Source of the DNA: Polaribacter huanghezhanensis
Lineage (GTDB): Bacteria; Bacteroidota; Bacteroidia; Flavobacteriales; Flavobacteriaceae
Direction: 5' to 3'
Length of the DNA: 64,000 nt
NCBI RefSeq assembly: GCF_030444335.1
Contig: NZ_CP128595.1
Span: 2,523,875-2,587,874, forward strand
Both the position numbers and the translations under genes were made by a program. The notes beneath the pieces are model-generated. The model was not told the origin of the DNA and did not search any database. It worked only from the letters and a program-made list of their open reading frames with translations. Below are positions 51,810 to 63,557 of the stretch, in pieces. Within the stretch, counting starts at the first letter, position 1. Each line of letters starts with the position of its first letter.

Positions 51810-51850
51810 AAAAGACGGTTTTTTTTTAATAAAAATCGTCTTTTTTTATG
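51810..51850. terminator. Bidirectional intrinsic terminator
   Basis: AAAAGACG and CGTCTTTT form the stem, extended by GTTTTT/AAAAAT pairing, with T-runs in both directions. It lies between the convergent DoxX and YhhN genes. Confidence 0.8.
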
Positions 51851-52514
51851 CAGCATTATTTGTCTTTACAATGAGTGCTTTACAAATTAAAAATTGTGCT
51901 AAAATATAGGTTATCATAATAGCAACTCCGTAAATTTCATTGGGTTCGTAAAATTTATTTAATGCAATTAAACTATCTGATAAAATAAAAAGAATTGCGC
52001 CTATAAATAGCCATAAGTTTTCTGTTGATTTTTCACTTCTATAATTCAACAATGTTACAGCACCAAAAGTAGAAATTGTAATTCCGTACACAACAACAGG
52101 AAATAACATTTCGCCTAAATTAGGCTGAACTAAATACATTAAAACCACAAAGAAAACAACAAACGGAAAAGCAGACGAAATCATTTTAACTGTTAAATCG
52201 CCAGGCAAAAAACCTGCTGTTACTTTTATATACACAACGTGTGCTAACAAAAAAGCTGAAAGCCCAAACATAAAGAAATTAGCGCCGTTAAACATTAACA
52301 ACACATCGCCAACAAAACTAAAAAACATTCCTAAAACATACCAAAAAATGGGCTTTTTAACGGATGCCAAATACACCAAAGCTAACAAGGTGAGCAACAT
52401 TGGTTTTGCAATTGTTTTCATCGGTTCATTTACGGTAATAATTCCCCAAATATCTGCAATTGCTGCAATAAAAAATAGTGTTGTTACAAGAGTGATTTTA
52501 AGTTGTTTGGTCAT
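51846..52514 (-). CDS. YhhN family lysoplasmalogenase-like membrane protein
   Basis: A 222-aa protein with about eight membrane helices, of the TMEM86/YhhN family, whose eukaryotic members hydrolyse the vinyl-ether bond of lysoplasmalogen. The family pattern shows in KPMLLTLLALVYLASVKKP, GMFFSFVGDVLLMFNGANFF, GLSAFLLAHVVYI and LFILSDSLIALNKF (the SD pair is conserved). The bacterial function is uncertain. It stands alone between ligA and a shared terminator. Confidence 0.87.
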   Translation of the reverse strand: MTKQLKITLVTTLFFIAAIADIWGIITVNEPMKTIAKPMLLTLLALVYLASVKKPIFWYVLGMFFSFVGDVLLMFNGANFFMFGLSAFLLAHVVYIKVTAGFLPGDLTVKMISSAFPFVVFFVVLMYLVQPNLGEMLFPVVVYGITISTFGAVTLLNYRSEKSTENLWLFIGAILFILSDSLIALNKFYEPNEIYGVAIMITYILAQFLICKALIVKTNNAA

Positions 52515-52574
52515 CGTTGATTTTTATAAATTTAATATTTAGACTTTTAAGCAAAGAAAATGTTACAAATTTCT

Positions 52575-55310
<2,736 letters not shown>

Positions 55311-55313
55311 AAA

Positions 55314-55883
55314 TTATTCTTTTACGGTTCCAGAAAAGTGATTGATTTTTGAATTAATTGGATTTCCAGAAGAACGTCTAAACGAAGCAACTTGACCTGT
55401 GTGCCAAATAGCATCAGCAATTGGCCCGTTGATTAAATTCAAAAATGGAACTGCAATTTTTCCATCTCTCACAACATTAAATTCTGCTACATCAGTGCTT
55501 TTAAAAAACCGATTGCTAATTCCTTTAATATTTAATAATGTTTGTGTGCGCATTTCATCAAAAGTCATATTTGATTTTTCTTTGTCTTGAGTTACTTTGG
55601 TTTTTGTTAAACTCAGTAACATATTCGATAAATCGTACAAGTGTGTAATGGTTTCTCGCATGTTTCTTCCTTTATCGTTTGGCTTAAAAGCTAAATCTTT
55701 TTCTGTTAAACCTTCTGTTGCCCAATAATAACGAAAACCCAAAGCATCTACCATTCTACTTACAACAACGCCTGCTGAATAGTTTTCTGAAGCAGTCGGA
55801 ATTTCATAATATGGCAATTTTGATTGTGCGTTAACTGTTGTCATCATTAATACAATTAAAAGTAAAGAAAAAAGTAATTTCAT
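55314..55883 (-). CDS. DinB-like (YfiT) exported protein
   Basis: A 189-aa protein with a signal peptide (LFSLLLIVLMMTTVNAQ) and a DinB-like four-helix bundle. The first metal-ligand His lies in RETITHLYDL (about residue 82) and the later one in DAIWHTGQVASFRRSSGNP. DinB-like proteins are metal-binding enzymes with varied substrates, many linked to thiol transfer. The presence of a signal peptide suggests a periplasmic version. Its substrate is unknown. It is a single gene. Confidence 0.78.
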   Translation of the reverse strand: MKLLFSLLLIVLMMTTVNAQSKLPYYEIPTASENYSAGVVVSRMVDALGFRYYWATEGLTEKDLAFKPNDKGRNMRETITHLYDLSNMLLSLTKTKVTQDKEKSNMTFDEMRTQTLLNIKGISNRFFKSTDVAEFNVVRDGKIAVPFLNLINGPIADAIWHTGQVASFRRSSGNPINSKINHFSGTVKE

Positions 55884-55956
55884 ATTAAAAAATTTAAAGC
55901 TAATTTAAGAAAAAGTTTTAGCTCTCAACAAACTAGACCATCCATTTTTAAACAAA

Positions 55957-55983
55957 AAAACCGAAGCGTTTAACTTCGGTTTT
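55957..55983. terminator. Intrinsic terminator of the GAPDH gene
   Basis: AAAACCGAAG pairs with CTTCGGTTTT around a 7-nt loop, 22 nt after the gap stop codon on the minus strand. Confidence 0.85.
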
Positions 55984-56004
55984 CAATATCTAAAATACGA
56001 TCTA

Positions 56005-57447
56005 CTAATAATATGTAAAACGTCTCACTTTTGCAATGTGTTTTGCCAAACGAATTACTTGATGAGAATAGCCGTATTCGTTATCGTACCACACATAAAT
56101 TACAATGCTATTTCCGTCTGTAATAGTTGCTTTGCTATCAAAAATTGATGGCGCAGAACAGCCAACGATATCAGAAGACACCAATTCATTATCAATAGAA
56201 TATTTAATTTGTTCAACTAAATCGCCTTCTAAAGCATATTTTTTCATGATTGCATTTACAGATTCTACAGTAACATCTGAGTGTAATTGCAAACTCAAAA
56301 TAGCTAAAGATCCGTTAGGAACAGGAATACGAATTGCATTTGAAGTCAATTTCCCTGCCAATGCTGGCAATGCTTTTGCAACTGCAGCTCCAGCTCCAGT
56401 TTCTGTAATTACCATGTTTAAAGCTGCTGCTCTACCTCTACGATATTTACTGTGCATATTATCAACCAAATTTTGATCGTTTGTGTATGCATGAATGGTT
56501 TCTAAATGTCCTTTGCTGATTCCAAAACTATCTTCCAACACTTTTAAAACTGGCGTAATTGCATTTGTTGTACAAGAAGCTGCTGAAAAAATATCAATTT
56601 TATCTGGATTGTTTTCTTTGTGATTTACGCCGTGAACAATATTTGGAACTCCTTTTCCTGGCGCAGTTAACAACACTTTGCTTGCTCCTTTTGCAACTAA
56701 ATGTCTGCTCAATGCTTCTTTATCTCTAAAAGCTCCAGTATTATCAATAATCAAAGCATCCTTAATTCCGTATGCTGTATAATCGATATCTTCTGGCTGA
56801 TTTGCAGAAATCATATACACTGTTGTTCCGTTTATGATTAACGCACTATTTTCTACATCAACCTGAACGGTTCCTTTAAAATCTCCATGAACAGAATCAA
56901 TACTTAACAAAGAGGCTCTTTTTTCTAAAACTGTTTGGTCAATTTTACCACGAGTTACCACTGCTCTTAATCGAAGTTGAGAACCTTTTCCCATTTTATT
57001 CATTAACTCACGCGCTAATAAACGCCCAATTCTACCAAAACCATACAAAACCACATCTTTTGGCTTTATATTTTCTGATGCAGTTGCTCCTTTTAATTGA
57101 TTTTTTACAAATGCTAATTTATCGGCACAATCTGTTTCATTTAATTGACATTCGTATGCTAACTTACCAATATCTAATTTAGATGCTGGCAACTCTAATG
57201 CTTGAATAGCTTTTGCAATATCTAAAGCATCAAAAATGGTAATTGGTTTTGCTACAAATTCTTTTGCATAGTTTATTAAATTTAAAACTTCGCTCGTTTG
57301 CTTGTCTATCAATTGATTTCTAAACAATACCAATTCGATCGATTTATCGTACCATAAATCGTTTACAATATTGATAAATTCTACGGTAGCTCTACGAGTT
57401 TTAACTTGAGAAGATACTTGATCTTCATAATTTGTTGTTGTTGACAT
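56005..57447 (-). CDS. Glyceraldehyde-3-phosphate dehydrogenase with N-terminal extension
   Basis: Glycolytic or gluconeogenic oxidation of glyceraldehyde-3-phosphate with NAD(P). At 480 aa it is about 140 residues longer than the classical ~335-aa enzyme. The extension (about 1-125) is helical and of unknown function; long GAPDHs of this kind are common in Bacteroidota. The Rossmann part starts at KDVVLYGFGRIGRLLARELM, and the catalytic Cys is in FSAASCTTNAITPVLKVL. The C-terminal VWYDNEYGYSHQVIRL is normal. It is a single gene with a promoter box at 57484 and a terminator at 55957. Confidence 0.93.
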   Translation of the reverse strand: MSTTTNYEDQVSSQVKTRRATVEFINIVNDLWYDKSIELVLFRNQLIDKQTSEVLNLINYAKEFVAKPITIFDALDIAKAIQALELPASKLDIGKLAYECQLNETDCADKLAFVKNQLKGATASENIKPKDVVLYGFGRIGRLLARELMNKMGKGSQLRLRAVVTRGKIDQTVLEKRASLLSIDSVHGDFKGTVQVDVENSALIINGTTVYMISANQPEDIDYTAYGIKDALIIDNTGAFRDKEALSRHLVAKGASKVLLTAPGKGVPNIVHGVNHKENNPDKIDIFSAASCTTNAITPVLKVLEDSFGISKGHLETIHAYTNDQNLVDNMHSKYRRGRAAALNMVITETGAGAAVAKALPALAGKLTSNAIRIPVPNGSLAILSLQLHSDVTVESVNAIMKKYALEGDLVEQIKYSIDNELVSSDIVGCSAPSIFDSKATITDGNSIVIYVWYDNEYGYSHQVIRLAKHIAKVRRFTYY

Positions 57448-57483
57448 AGTTGTGTTATAGCTGTTGGTTTTTCAAATTTGGTG

Positions 57484-57491
57484 CAAAAATA
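57484..57491 (-). promoter_or_regulatory. Candidate -7 box of the GAPDH gene
   Basis: TATTTTTG on the minus strand matches TAnnTTTG, 36 nt upstream of the start codon. A -33 TTG is not evident. Confidence 0.45.
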
Positions 57492-57529
57492 CTTATTTCT
57501 ATCGATTTGATTGCTATTTTTAAAAAATA

Positions 57530-57562
57530 AAAATCCCGATTTTAAAGTAAAAACGGGATTTT
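57530..57562 (-). terminator. Intrinsic terminator of the HtrA gene
   Basis: AAAATCCCG pairs with CGGGATTTT, extended by T/A pairing in the loop region. It lies 21 nt beyond the protease stop codon. Confidence 0.8.
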
Positions 57563-57583
57563 AAATTGGTATCTTTTTTACTT

Positions 57584-58969
57584 TTATCGAAACCTAATTC
57601 GTTCTTTTTCCCCTTTAACATTCATCATATCTATAAAAATTTTATATCTCATATCTTTTCCTATTTCATCTAAAATTGCAACCGCTTTTTCGGCATCTTT
57701 TAATGCTGTATCATTTACTTTAAGAAGGATGTAATTTTTTAAACTATTTTCAGAATTATCGTCATTTGTTCTATAGATTCTAACACCGTGTGAAATTCCA
57801 TATTTTTTCAACTCCTTTTTGGTTAAATTTTTCAATTCCCAATTAAAAGCTTTAGAAATATACATTGGCAACGGTTTACTTAATTTCACTTTTTTAGTGA
57901 TCAAATCTCCATTACGATCAACAATTACATCAACAAAATCTCCAGGTCTTTTAGCGTTTAATTGTCCTTTTAAATCTGAAAGCTTAGAAATATTAACACG
58001 ATTGATTTTTTTAATAATATCGCCCACTTTTAAACCTCCTTTTTTTGCGCCACTGTTCTCTGAAAAGCCATCAATTTTCACACCTTCTTCTGTGTATTCT
58101 GGATCAAAATTAATTCCTAAAACAGATTGTTGCACTTTTCCAAACTCCATTAAATCTTCAATTACTTTTTTGGCAATATTTGAAGGAACTGCAAAAGAAT
58201 AGCCAATAAAAGAACCCGTTTTAGAAGTAATTGCCGTGTTAATTCCAACCAATTCTCCACGAGTATTTACCAATGCTCCTCCACTATTTCCTGGATTTAC
58301 AGCAGCATCGGTTTGAATAAATGAATCTACGTTGGTATTTCCTTTTAAATCTCTTCCTTTTGCACTTACAATTCCTGCTGTTACGGTAGATGTTAAATTA
58401 TATGGATTTCCTACTGCCAACACCCATTCTCCAATTTTTAAAGCATCAGAATTTGCAAAAGGGATGTAAGGCAGCTTTATATCTGCATTAATTTTTAACA
58501 AAGCAATGTCATTTTCGGTATCAGTTCCAATCAATTTTGCTTTGTATTTTTTTTGATTGTTAAGTGTTACCTCTAAGTCAGAAGCGCCATCAATAACATG
58601 ATTATTGGTTACAATATATCCATCTTCAGAAATAATAACACCGCTTCCTGTTCCAACTTGTTCGTATTTCCTTGCTCCGCTTCCTCTTCCATAAAACAAT
58701 TCTGCCCAAGGATCTGATTGTGTTTTAATTGCCGTGTTTTTTACGTGCACCACAGCGTGTACTGTTTTTTCTGCAGCTTCTGTAAAGTTAGATGGGGCAT
58801 TTGTTGCTGATAAATTGGTGTTTGTAAAACTAGTTTTTACAATTTTTGATGAAGGCTCTGTCGTTCGTTCTATAAAAACTTGTGGTTTTTCAATGAACAA
58901 TTTATACCCACTAAGGGTTAAAATTCCTCCTAAAATTGCAATACTTAATAAACTTGCTGTTTTTTTCAT
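57584..58969 (-). CDS. HtrA/DegQ-type serine protease
   Basis: Periplasmic trypsin-like protease and chaperone in envelope quality control; 461 aa. An N-terminal signal anchor or signal peptide (about 5-22) is followed by the protease domain. The triad is His124 (TNNHVID), Asp154 (TENDIALLKI) and Ser229 (NPGNSGGALVN). Two PDZ domains follow (about 258-345, with GAKKGGLKVGDIIKKINRVN, and a second divergent one to the C-terminus). It is transcribed alone from a full promoter at 58995-59023. Confidence 0.95.
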   Translation of the reverse strand: MKKTASLLSIAILGGILTLSGYKLFIEKPQVFIERTTEPSSKIVKTSFTNTNLSATNAPSNFTEAAEKTVHAVVHVKNTAIKTQSDPWAELFYGRGSGARKYEQVGTGSGVIISEDGYIVTNNHVIDGASDLEVTLNNQKKYKAKLIGTDTENDIALLKINADIKLPYIPFANSDALKIGEWVLAVGNPYNLTSTVTAGIVSAKGRDLKGNTNVDSFIQTDAAVNPGNSGGALVNTRGELVGINTAITSKTGSFIGYSFAVPSNIAKKVIEDLMEFGKVQQSVLGINFDPEYTEEGVKIDGFSENSGAKKGGLKVGDIIKKINRVNISKLSDLKGQLNAKRPGDFVDVIVDRNGDLITKKVKLSKPLPMYISKAFNWELKNLTKKELKKYGISHGVRIYRTNDDNSENSLKNYILLKVNDTALKDAEKAVAILDEIGKDMRYKIFIDMMNVKGEKERIRFR

Positions 58970-58994
58970 TTTATTATTATTTTTAAGAACTACT

Positions 58995-59023
58995 CAAAGA
59001 TACTATTTTAACATTTTACTCAA
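58995..59023 (-). promoter_or_regulatory. Promoter of the HtrA gene
   Basis: On the minus strand TTG (59021-59023), 18 nt, TATCTTTG (58995-59002): a full match, 26 nt upstream of the start codon. Confidence 0.7.
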
Positions 59024-59092
59024 ATCTGTTTTAACTACATTTTAACGATATTTAACCGTGTTTTAACACTCTTTTTTCAGGAGATAAATTGT

Positions 59093-59100
59093 TATCTTTG
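59093..59100 (+). promoter_or_regulatory. -7 box of dapF (leaderless?)
   Basis: TATCTTTG is an exact TAnnTTTG box ending only 5 nt before the dapF ATG, so the transcript start should fall on or beside the start codon. Confidence 0.6.
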
Positions 59101-59105
59101 TCTCT

Positions 59106-59894
59106 ATGAAAATCACTTTTTATAAATACGAGGGAACAGGAAACGATTTTATCTTAATTGATAATAGAGAAAAATGGTTCCCAAAAAACAACATTACTTT
59201 AGTGCATAAATTGTGTGATCGGCATTTTGGAATTGGAGCCGACGGATTAATTTTACTAGAAAATGATGCGGAAACTGATTTTAAAATGACCTATTATAAT
59301 GCAGACGGAAATAAAAGTACCATGTGCGGAAATGGCGGAAGATGTATAGTGGCTTTTGCTTTTAAATTAGGTGTTATTTCAGAAAAAACCACATTTACAG
59401 CAATTGATGGATTGCATCATGCTAACATAGAAAACAAGTTGGTTTCCTTGCAAATGATTGATGTAAATAAAGTTGATGTTTATGATACTTATGCATTTGT
59501 AAATACTGGCTCACCACATCATGTTCAGCTTGTTGAAAATTTAGACAATTATGATGTTGTAGTAAATGGAAGAAAAATCAGAAATGAATATGGAGTTGAA
59601 GGAAGCAATATTAATTTTGTGCAACAAATCAACGAATCTACTTTTAAAGTTAGAACTTACGAACGCGGCGTAGAAGATGAAACGTTGGCTTGCGGAACTG
59701 GAGTTACTGCGGTTGCAATTGCGATGCATAAAATCAACAAAACCCAATCAAACAACATTACATTACCTGTTTTGGGCGGAGAGTTAGAAGTTTCTTTTAA
59801 TGTAGAAAAGAATCAATACAAAAATGTTTTTCTAAAAGGACCAGCAACTTTTGTGTTTAAAGGAGTTATAAATATTGACCACATAGACGCATAG
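59106..59894 (+). CDS. dapF: Diaminopimelate epimerase
   Basis: Converts LL- to meso-diaminopimelate for peptidoglycan and lysine. A cofactor-free two-cysteine racemase of 262 aa. The acid/base pair is Cys74 (MCGNGGRC) and Cys196 (ETLACGTGVTAV); the start FYKYEGTGNDFILIDNR is typical. It is the first of a rightward run dapF, GxxExxY, GNAT, mltG, DUF2279 with short gaps. Its promoter implies a leaderless message. Confidence 0.96.
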   Translation: MKITFYKYEGTGNDFILIDNREKWFPKNNITLVHKLCDRHFGIGADGLILLENDAETDFKMTYYNADGNKSTMCGNGGRCIVAFAFKLGVISEKTTFTAIDGLHHANIENKLVSLQMIDVNKVDVYDTYAFVNTGSPHHVQLVENLDNYDVVVNGRKIRNEYGVEGSNINFVQQINESTFKVRTYERGVEDETLACGTGVTAVAIAMHKINKTQSNNITLPVLGGELEVSFNVEKNQYKNVFLKGPATFVFKGVINIDHIDA

Positions 59895-59930
59895 CTTATC
59901 TATTTCTGAAAAATTGATTAAAATTGAATT

Positions 59931-60329
59931 ATGAATATAACTAAACAATTTCTTGATGATTTAACCTATTCTTTTTTAGGTTATTGCATTAATGTTCATA
60001 AAGAATTAGGTCCTGGCTTATTAGAAAGTATTTATCATCAATGTTTAATTGAAGAATTAAAATACGAAAAGATTTCTTTTTCATCAGAATTAAATATTCC
60101 TGTTTCTTATAGAAACATTAAAGTTGATGCTAATTTAAGAGCAGATTTACTGATTGAAAACTGTTTAGTTGCAGAATTAAAACCTATTTTTAAAGCTCAA
60201 TTATTAACTTACATGCATTTACTAAAAGCTCCAAAAGGTGTTATCGTTAATTTTAATTGTTTGAATATATTTAAAGAAGGGCAAAAAACTTTTGTAAATA
60301 ATTTTTTTAATGAATTACCAATAAAATAA
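59931..60329 (+). CDS. GxxExxY family protein
   Basis: A 132-aa protein of the GxxExxY family (PD-(D/E)xK nuclease-like fold, function unknown). The family motif is GLLESIY (28-34) after ELGPG. The nuclease-like residues are Asp in RADLLIE and the ExK of VAELKP, then AQLLTYMHLLK and VIVNFN. Between ELK and AQLLTY only PIFK is present, where family members usually have about 8 more residues, so a small in-frame deletion is likely. It is placed between dapF and the GNAT gene (3 nt gap). These genes often behave as scattered accessory genes. Confidence 0.85.
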   Translation: MNITKQFLDDLTYSFLGYCINVHKELGPGLLESIYHQCLIEELKYEKISFSSELNIPVSYRNIKVDANLRADLLIENCLVAELKPIFKAQLLTYMHLLKAPKGVIVNFNCLNIFKEGQKTFVNNFFNELPIK

Positions 60330-60332
60330 GCT

Positions 60333-60863
60333 ATGTCAACTATGTCTCTATGTGGTCAAAAAATTAATCTACGTGCTTTAGAGCCAGAAGATTTACAGTT
60401 TTTGTTTGACACAGAAAATGATGAATCTTTTTGGGAAGTAAGTCATACTCAAACTCCGTTTTCTAAATTCTTATTGAAACAATATTTAGAAAATGTGCAT
60501 TTAGATATTTTTGAAGCCAAACAATTGCGATTGATTATTGAAGAAAAATCAACCAAAAAACAAATTGGAATGATTGACTTGTTTGATTTTAATCCACAAC
60601 ACAAAAGAGCTGGAATTGGGATTTTAATTCACACAAAACACCAACAAAATGGATTTGCTTCTGAAGCGTTAGAATTGCTTATCAATTATTGTTTTACGCA
60701 TTTAAACTTGCATCAATTGTATGCAAATATTACTTCAGACAATGTAAAAAGTAGTACCCTTTTCACCAAGCATCAATTTAAAAAAATAGGCATCAAAAAA
60801 GATTGGATTTTTACGAACAACACATATAAAGACGAAATCTTATATCAAATCATCAATGAATAA
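60333..60863 (+). CDS. GNAT family N-acetyltransferase (RimJ/RimL-like)
   Basis: A 176-aa acetyltransferase using acetyl-CoA. The start INLRALEPEDLQFLFDTEND fits the RimJ/RimL subgroup. The acetyl-CoA loop lies in RAGIGILIHTKHQQNGFASE (motif A), then LNLHQLYANITSDNVKSSTL and FKKIGIKKDWIF. The substrate, a protein N-terminus or small amine, is unknown. It overlaps mltG by 8 nt and follows the GxxExxY gene by 3 nt. Confidence 0.9.
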   Translation: MSTMSLCGQKINLRALEPEDLQFLFDTENDESFWEVSHTQTPFSKFLLKQYLENVHLDIFEAKQLRLIIEEKSTKKQIGMIDLFDFNPQHKRAGIGILIHTKHQQNGFASEALELLINYCFTHLNLHQLYANITSDNVKSSTLFTKHQFKKIGIKKDWIFTNNTYKDEILYQIINE

Positions 60864-61890
60864 AAAGAAACTTATATTATTAATTATTAGTTTACTTCTA
60901 ATAACTGGCGGTATTTTAATTTACAATACGTATAATAAAATATACGCCGTAAATACAATTAAAGAAGGCTTTGTATTTATCAAAACAAATAGCAGCTTAA
61001 AAGATTTAGAAAAGGAAATCGCTCCATTTTTAAAGGATACAGAACATTTTAATTGGGTTGCAAACAAAAAAAAATATACCGAAAAAATAAGAGCTGGTAA
61101 GTTTAAAATCCCAAAAGGAATTTCTAATAATGATTTAATCAATCTTTTAAGAAGCGGCAAACAAACACCTGTACAACTTATTTTTAACAATCAACATTCT
61201 TTAGAAGGTTTAGCTGGCAGAGTTGCCATTCAGATTGAAGCCGATAGCATTTCAATTTTAAATGCAATGAAAGATGGTCCTTTTCTAAAAGAGCATCAAT
61301 TTACTTTAAAATCTGCGTTAGGAATGTACGTCCCGAATAGCTACGAATTTTATTGGAACACAACTGCTGAACAATTTAGAGATAGAATGTTAACAGAATA
61401 CAATCGTTTTTGGGATGGACAAAGAGACTTTCAAGCTAAAAAATTAAATTTAAGTAGAACGAAAGTCATTGCTTTGGCTTCTATCGTTCAAAAAGAAACT
61501 GCAAAAATTTCTGAAAGACCCATTGTTGCTGGTTTGTATTTAAACAGAATAAAACGTGGTTGGCCGCTACAAGCAGATCCAACAGTTATTTATGCGCTAA
61601 AAGAAAAATACGGAGAAGATTTTATCGTAAAACGAGTATTATTAAAAGATTTAACCATAAATTCTCATTATAACACATACATCAACAAAGGTATTCCGCC
61701 AACTTTAATCGCAATGCCAGACATCTCTTCTATTGACGCGGTTTTGTTTTCTAAAAAACACAATTATTATTATATGTGTGCAAGTGTAGATAACATCGGA
61801 TTTCACGAATTTGCTAATTCTTTAAATCAACATAATAGAAACGCTAGAAAATATCAACGCTGGATGAATCAACAAGGAATTAATAGGTAA
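60856..61890 (+). CDS. mltG: Endolytic transglycosylase MltG
   Basis: Inner-membrane lytic transglycosylase that ends growing glycan strands of peptidoglycan. 344 aa with one N-terminal membrane helix (about 5-23), a LysM-like region, and the YceG domain. The catalytic Glu214 lies in SIVQKETAKISERP, followed by VAGLYLNRIKRGWPLQADPT and YNTYINKGIPPTLIAMPDIS. Full length. Its ATG lies within the end of the GNAT gene, so the two are coupled. Confidence 0.95.
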   Translation: MNKKKLILLIISLLLITGGILIYNTYNKIYAVNTIKEGFVFIKTNSSLKDLEKEIAPFLKDTEHFNWVANKKKYTEKIRAGKFKIPKGISNNDLINLLRSGKQTPVQLIFNNQHSLEGLAGRVAIQIEADSISILNAMKDGPFLKEHQFTLKSALGMYVPNSYEFYWNTTAEQFRDRMLTEYNRFWDGQRDFQAKKLNLSRTKVIALASIVQKETAKISERPIVAGLYLNRIKRGWPLQADPTVIYALKEKYGEDFIVKRVLLKDLTINSHYNTYINKGIPPTLIAMPDISSIDAVLFSKKHNYYYMCASVDNIGFHEFANSLNQHNRNARKYQRWMNQQGINR

Positions 61891-61894
61891 TTGA

Positions 61895-62848
61895 ATGCTA
61901 AAAACAAAAAATAGAATGAAATTATCATTCCAGAGAAATCAGGAATCTATTTTTTATGCACAATTTTCAATTTTAATTATATTTTTATTTACAAGCAATC
62001 TTCAAGCACAAACTTCGTCCTTTTACACAAAATCTGACACCTTAAATATTAAAAGAAGAAATGCTGTTATAATTACGGAGTCTACTTTAGCTATCGGAAC
62101 TTTAATTGGGTTAGATCAACTTTGGTATGCCGATTTTCCTCGCTCAAATTTTCATTTTAATAATGACAATACGGAATGGAAACAAATGGATAAAATGGGG
62201 CATTTTATGACTTCTTATGTTGTTGGAAAAACAGGTATGGATGTGTTGGATTGGGTTGGAGTTTCTAAAAAAAATCAATTAATTTATGGAGCAACATTCG
62301 GATTTACTTTTTTAACCGCCGTAGAAATTTTAGATGGGTTTTCAAAAAAATGGGGTGCTTCTTGGGGCGATATCATAGCAAACGCAAGCGGAACAGGATT
62401 CTTAATCGGACAAGAATTGTTGTGGAATGAGCAACGGATTTCATTAAAATATTCTTTTCATCAAACAGGATTTGCTAAAATCAGACCAAATACTTTAGGA
62501 GATAATTTTATTCAACAAGCGCTGAAGGATTACAACGGACAAACCTATTGGCTTTCTGCAAATATTTGGTCTTTTGCCAAAGAAAGTAATTTTCCGAAAT
62601 GGTTAAATGTAGCTTTTGGTTACGGCGCCGAAGGAATGTTGTATGGAGAATCTAATCCTAATAATCAGTTTTCTCAAGATCCTTATAGACAGTTTTACTT
62701 AAGTTTGGACTTAGACTTGACGAAAATAAAAACGAAATCGAAGTTTTTAAAAACGGTATTTTCTACCATTAATTTTATCAAAATTCCTGCTCCGACTTTA
62801 GAGTACAACAGTAAGGGGAATTTTAAATTCCACTTTTTGTATTTTTAA
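61895..62848 (+). CDS. DUF2279 (YfiM-like) envelope protein
   Basis: A 317-aa exported protein of the DUF2279 family. The membrane/signal stretch is about 22-39 (AQFSILIIFLFTSNLQAQ); a second possible start at Met8 is also compatible. The domain core is DKMGHFMTSYVVGKTGMDVL (about 98-117) and VEILDGFSKKWGASWGDIIA, with the family's conserved His and Gly-Asp. Its function is unknown. It lies 4 nt after mltG and converges on the methyltransferase gene with a 4-nt overlap of the ends. Confidence 0.8.
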   Translation: MLKTKNRMKLSFQRNQESIFYAQFSILIIFLFTSNLQAQTSSFYTKSDTLNIKRRNAVIITESTLAIGTLIGLDQLWYADFPRSNFHFNNDNTEWKQMDKMGHFMTSYVVGKTGMDVLDWVGVSKKNQLIYGATFGFTFLTAVEILDGFSKKWGASWGDIIANASGTGFLIGQELLWNEQRISLKYSFHQTGFAKIRPNTLGDNFIQQALKDYNGQTYWLSANIWSFAKESNFPKWLNVAFGYGAEGMLYGESNPNNQFSQDPYRQFYLSLDLDLTKIKTKSKFLKTVFSTINFIKIPAPTLEYNSKGNFKFHFLYF

Positions 62849-63555
62849 TGTTCTTTATGGATGATAAAAATTGCTGGTCTTTTGTGTAAATCTGGATGTT
62901 CACTTTTCCAAGCTCGTACTTCTTTTGTCTTAATGTATTCTGTTGACAATGTAATATCTGCCGCAACACATAAATTTGTAGTGGGTGTTAATGTGGCTTT
63001 TAAATCTGTCAATAATTTTTCGTTTCGATAAGGAGTTTCTATAAAAATCTGAGATTGATCTTTATCTTTAGATAATTTTTCTAATTCTTTAATTGCTTTT
63101 TTTCTTTCGGATTTATCAATTGGTAAATACCCGTTAAATGCAAAACTTTGTCCGTTCATTCCAGAACTCATCATCGCCATTAAAATGGATGAAGGTCCAA
63201 CCAACGGAACCACCTGAATATCTTTATCATGTGCCAACTTAACGATGGTTGCTCCTGGATCTGCAACAGCCGGAACTCCAGCTTCTGACAATAATCCAAC
63301 AGAAATTCCTTCACTACAAACATCTAAATACGCATTTGTTTCAAGTTCTTCTGCGTATTTATCTAGTAACATAATTGTTAATGAAGATTGCGATTTTTTT
63401 GGTGTAATTTTTTTAATAAATCGTCTCGCTGTTTTCTCATTTTCAACAATAAAATAATCAATTTCTTCTATGACTTTCTTTACAGAAATTGGCATTACTT
63501 CTAACGGCTCGTTATCACCTAAAGTAGTTGGAATTAAATATAATTTACCTTTCAT
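62845..63555 (-). CDS. RsmI-like SAM-dependent methyltransferase
   Basis: A 236-aa tetrapyrrole-methylase-fold enzyme close to RsmI, which 2'-O-methylates C1402 of 16S rRNA. Seen: GKLYLIPTTLGDNEPLEVMP, SVGLLSEAGVPAVADPGATI, and VVPLVGPSSILMAMMSSGMN. The start lacks the usual GNLGD of true RsmI (here TTLGD) and the protein is shorter, so it is a Bacteroidota paralogue whose target is not certain. It lies 2 nt after the tyrosine phosphatase gene and is probably co-transcribed. Confidence 0.85.
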   Translation of the reverse strand: MKGKLYLIPTTLGDNEPLEVMPISVKKVIEEIDYFIVENEKTARRFIKKITPKKSQSSLTIMLLDKYAEELETNAYLDVCSEGISVGLLSEAGVPAVADPGATIVKLAHDKDIQVVPLVGPSSILMAMMSSGMNGQSFAFNGYLPIDKSERKKAIKELEKLSKDKDQSQIFIETPYRNEKLLTDLKATLTPTTNLCVAADITLSTEYIKTKEVRAWKSEHPDLHKRPAIFIIHKEH

Positions 63556-63557
63556 AA

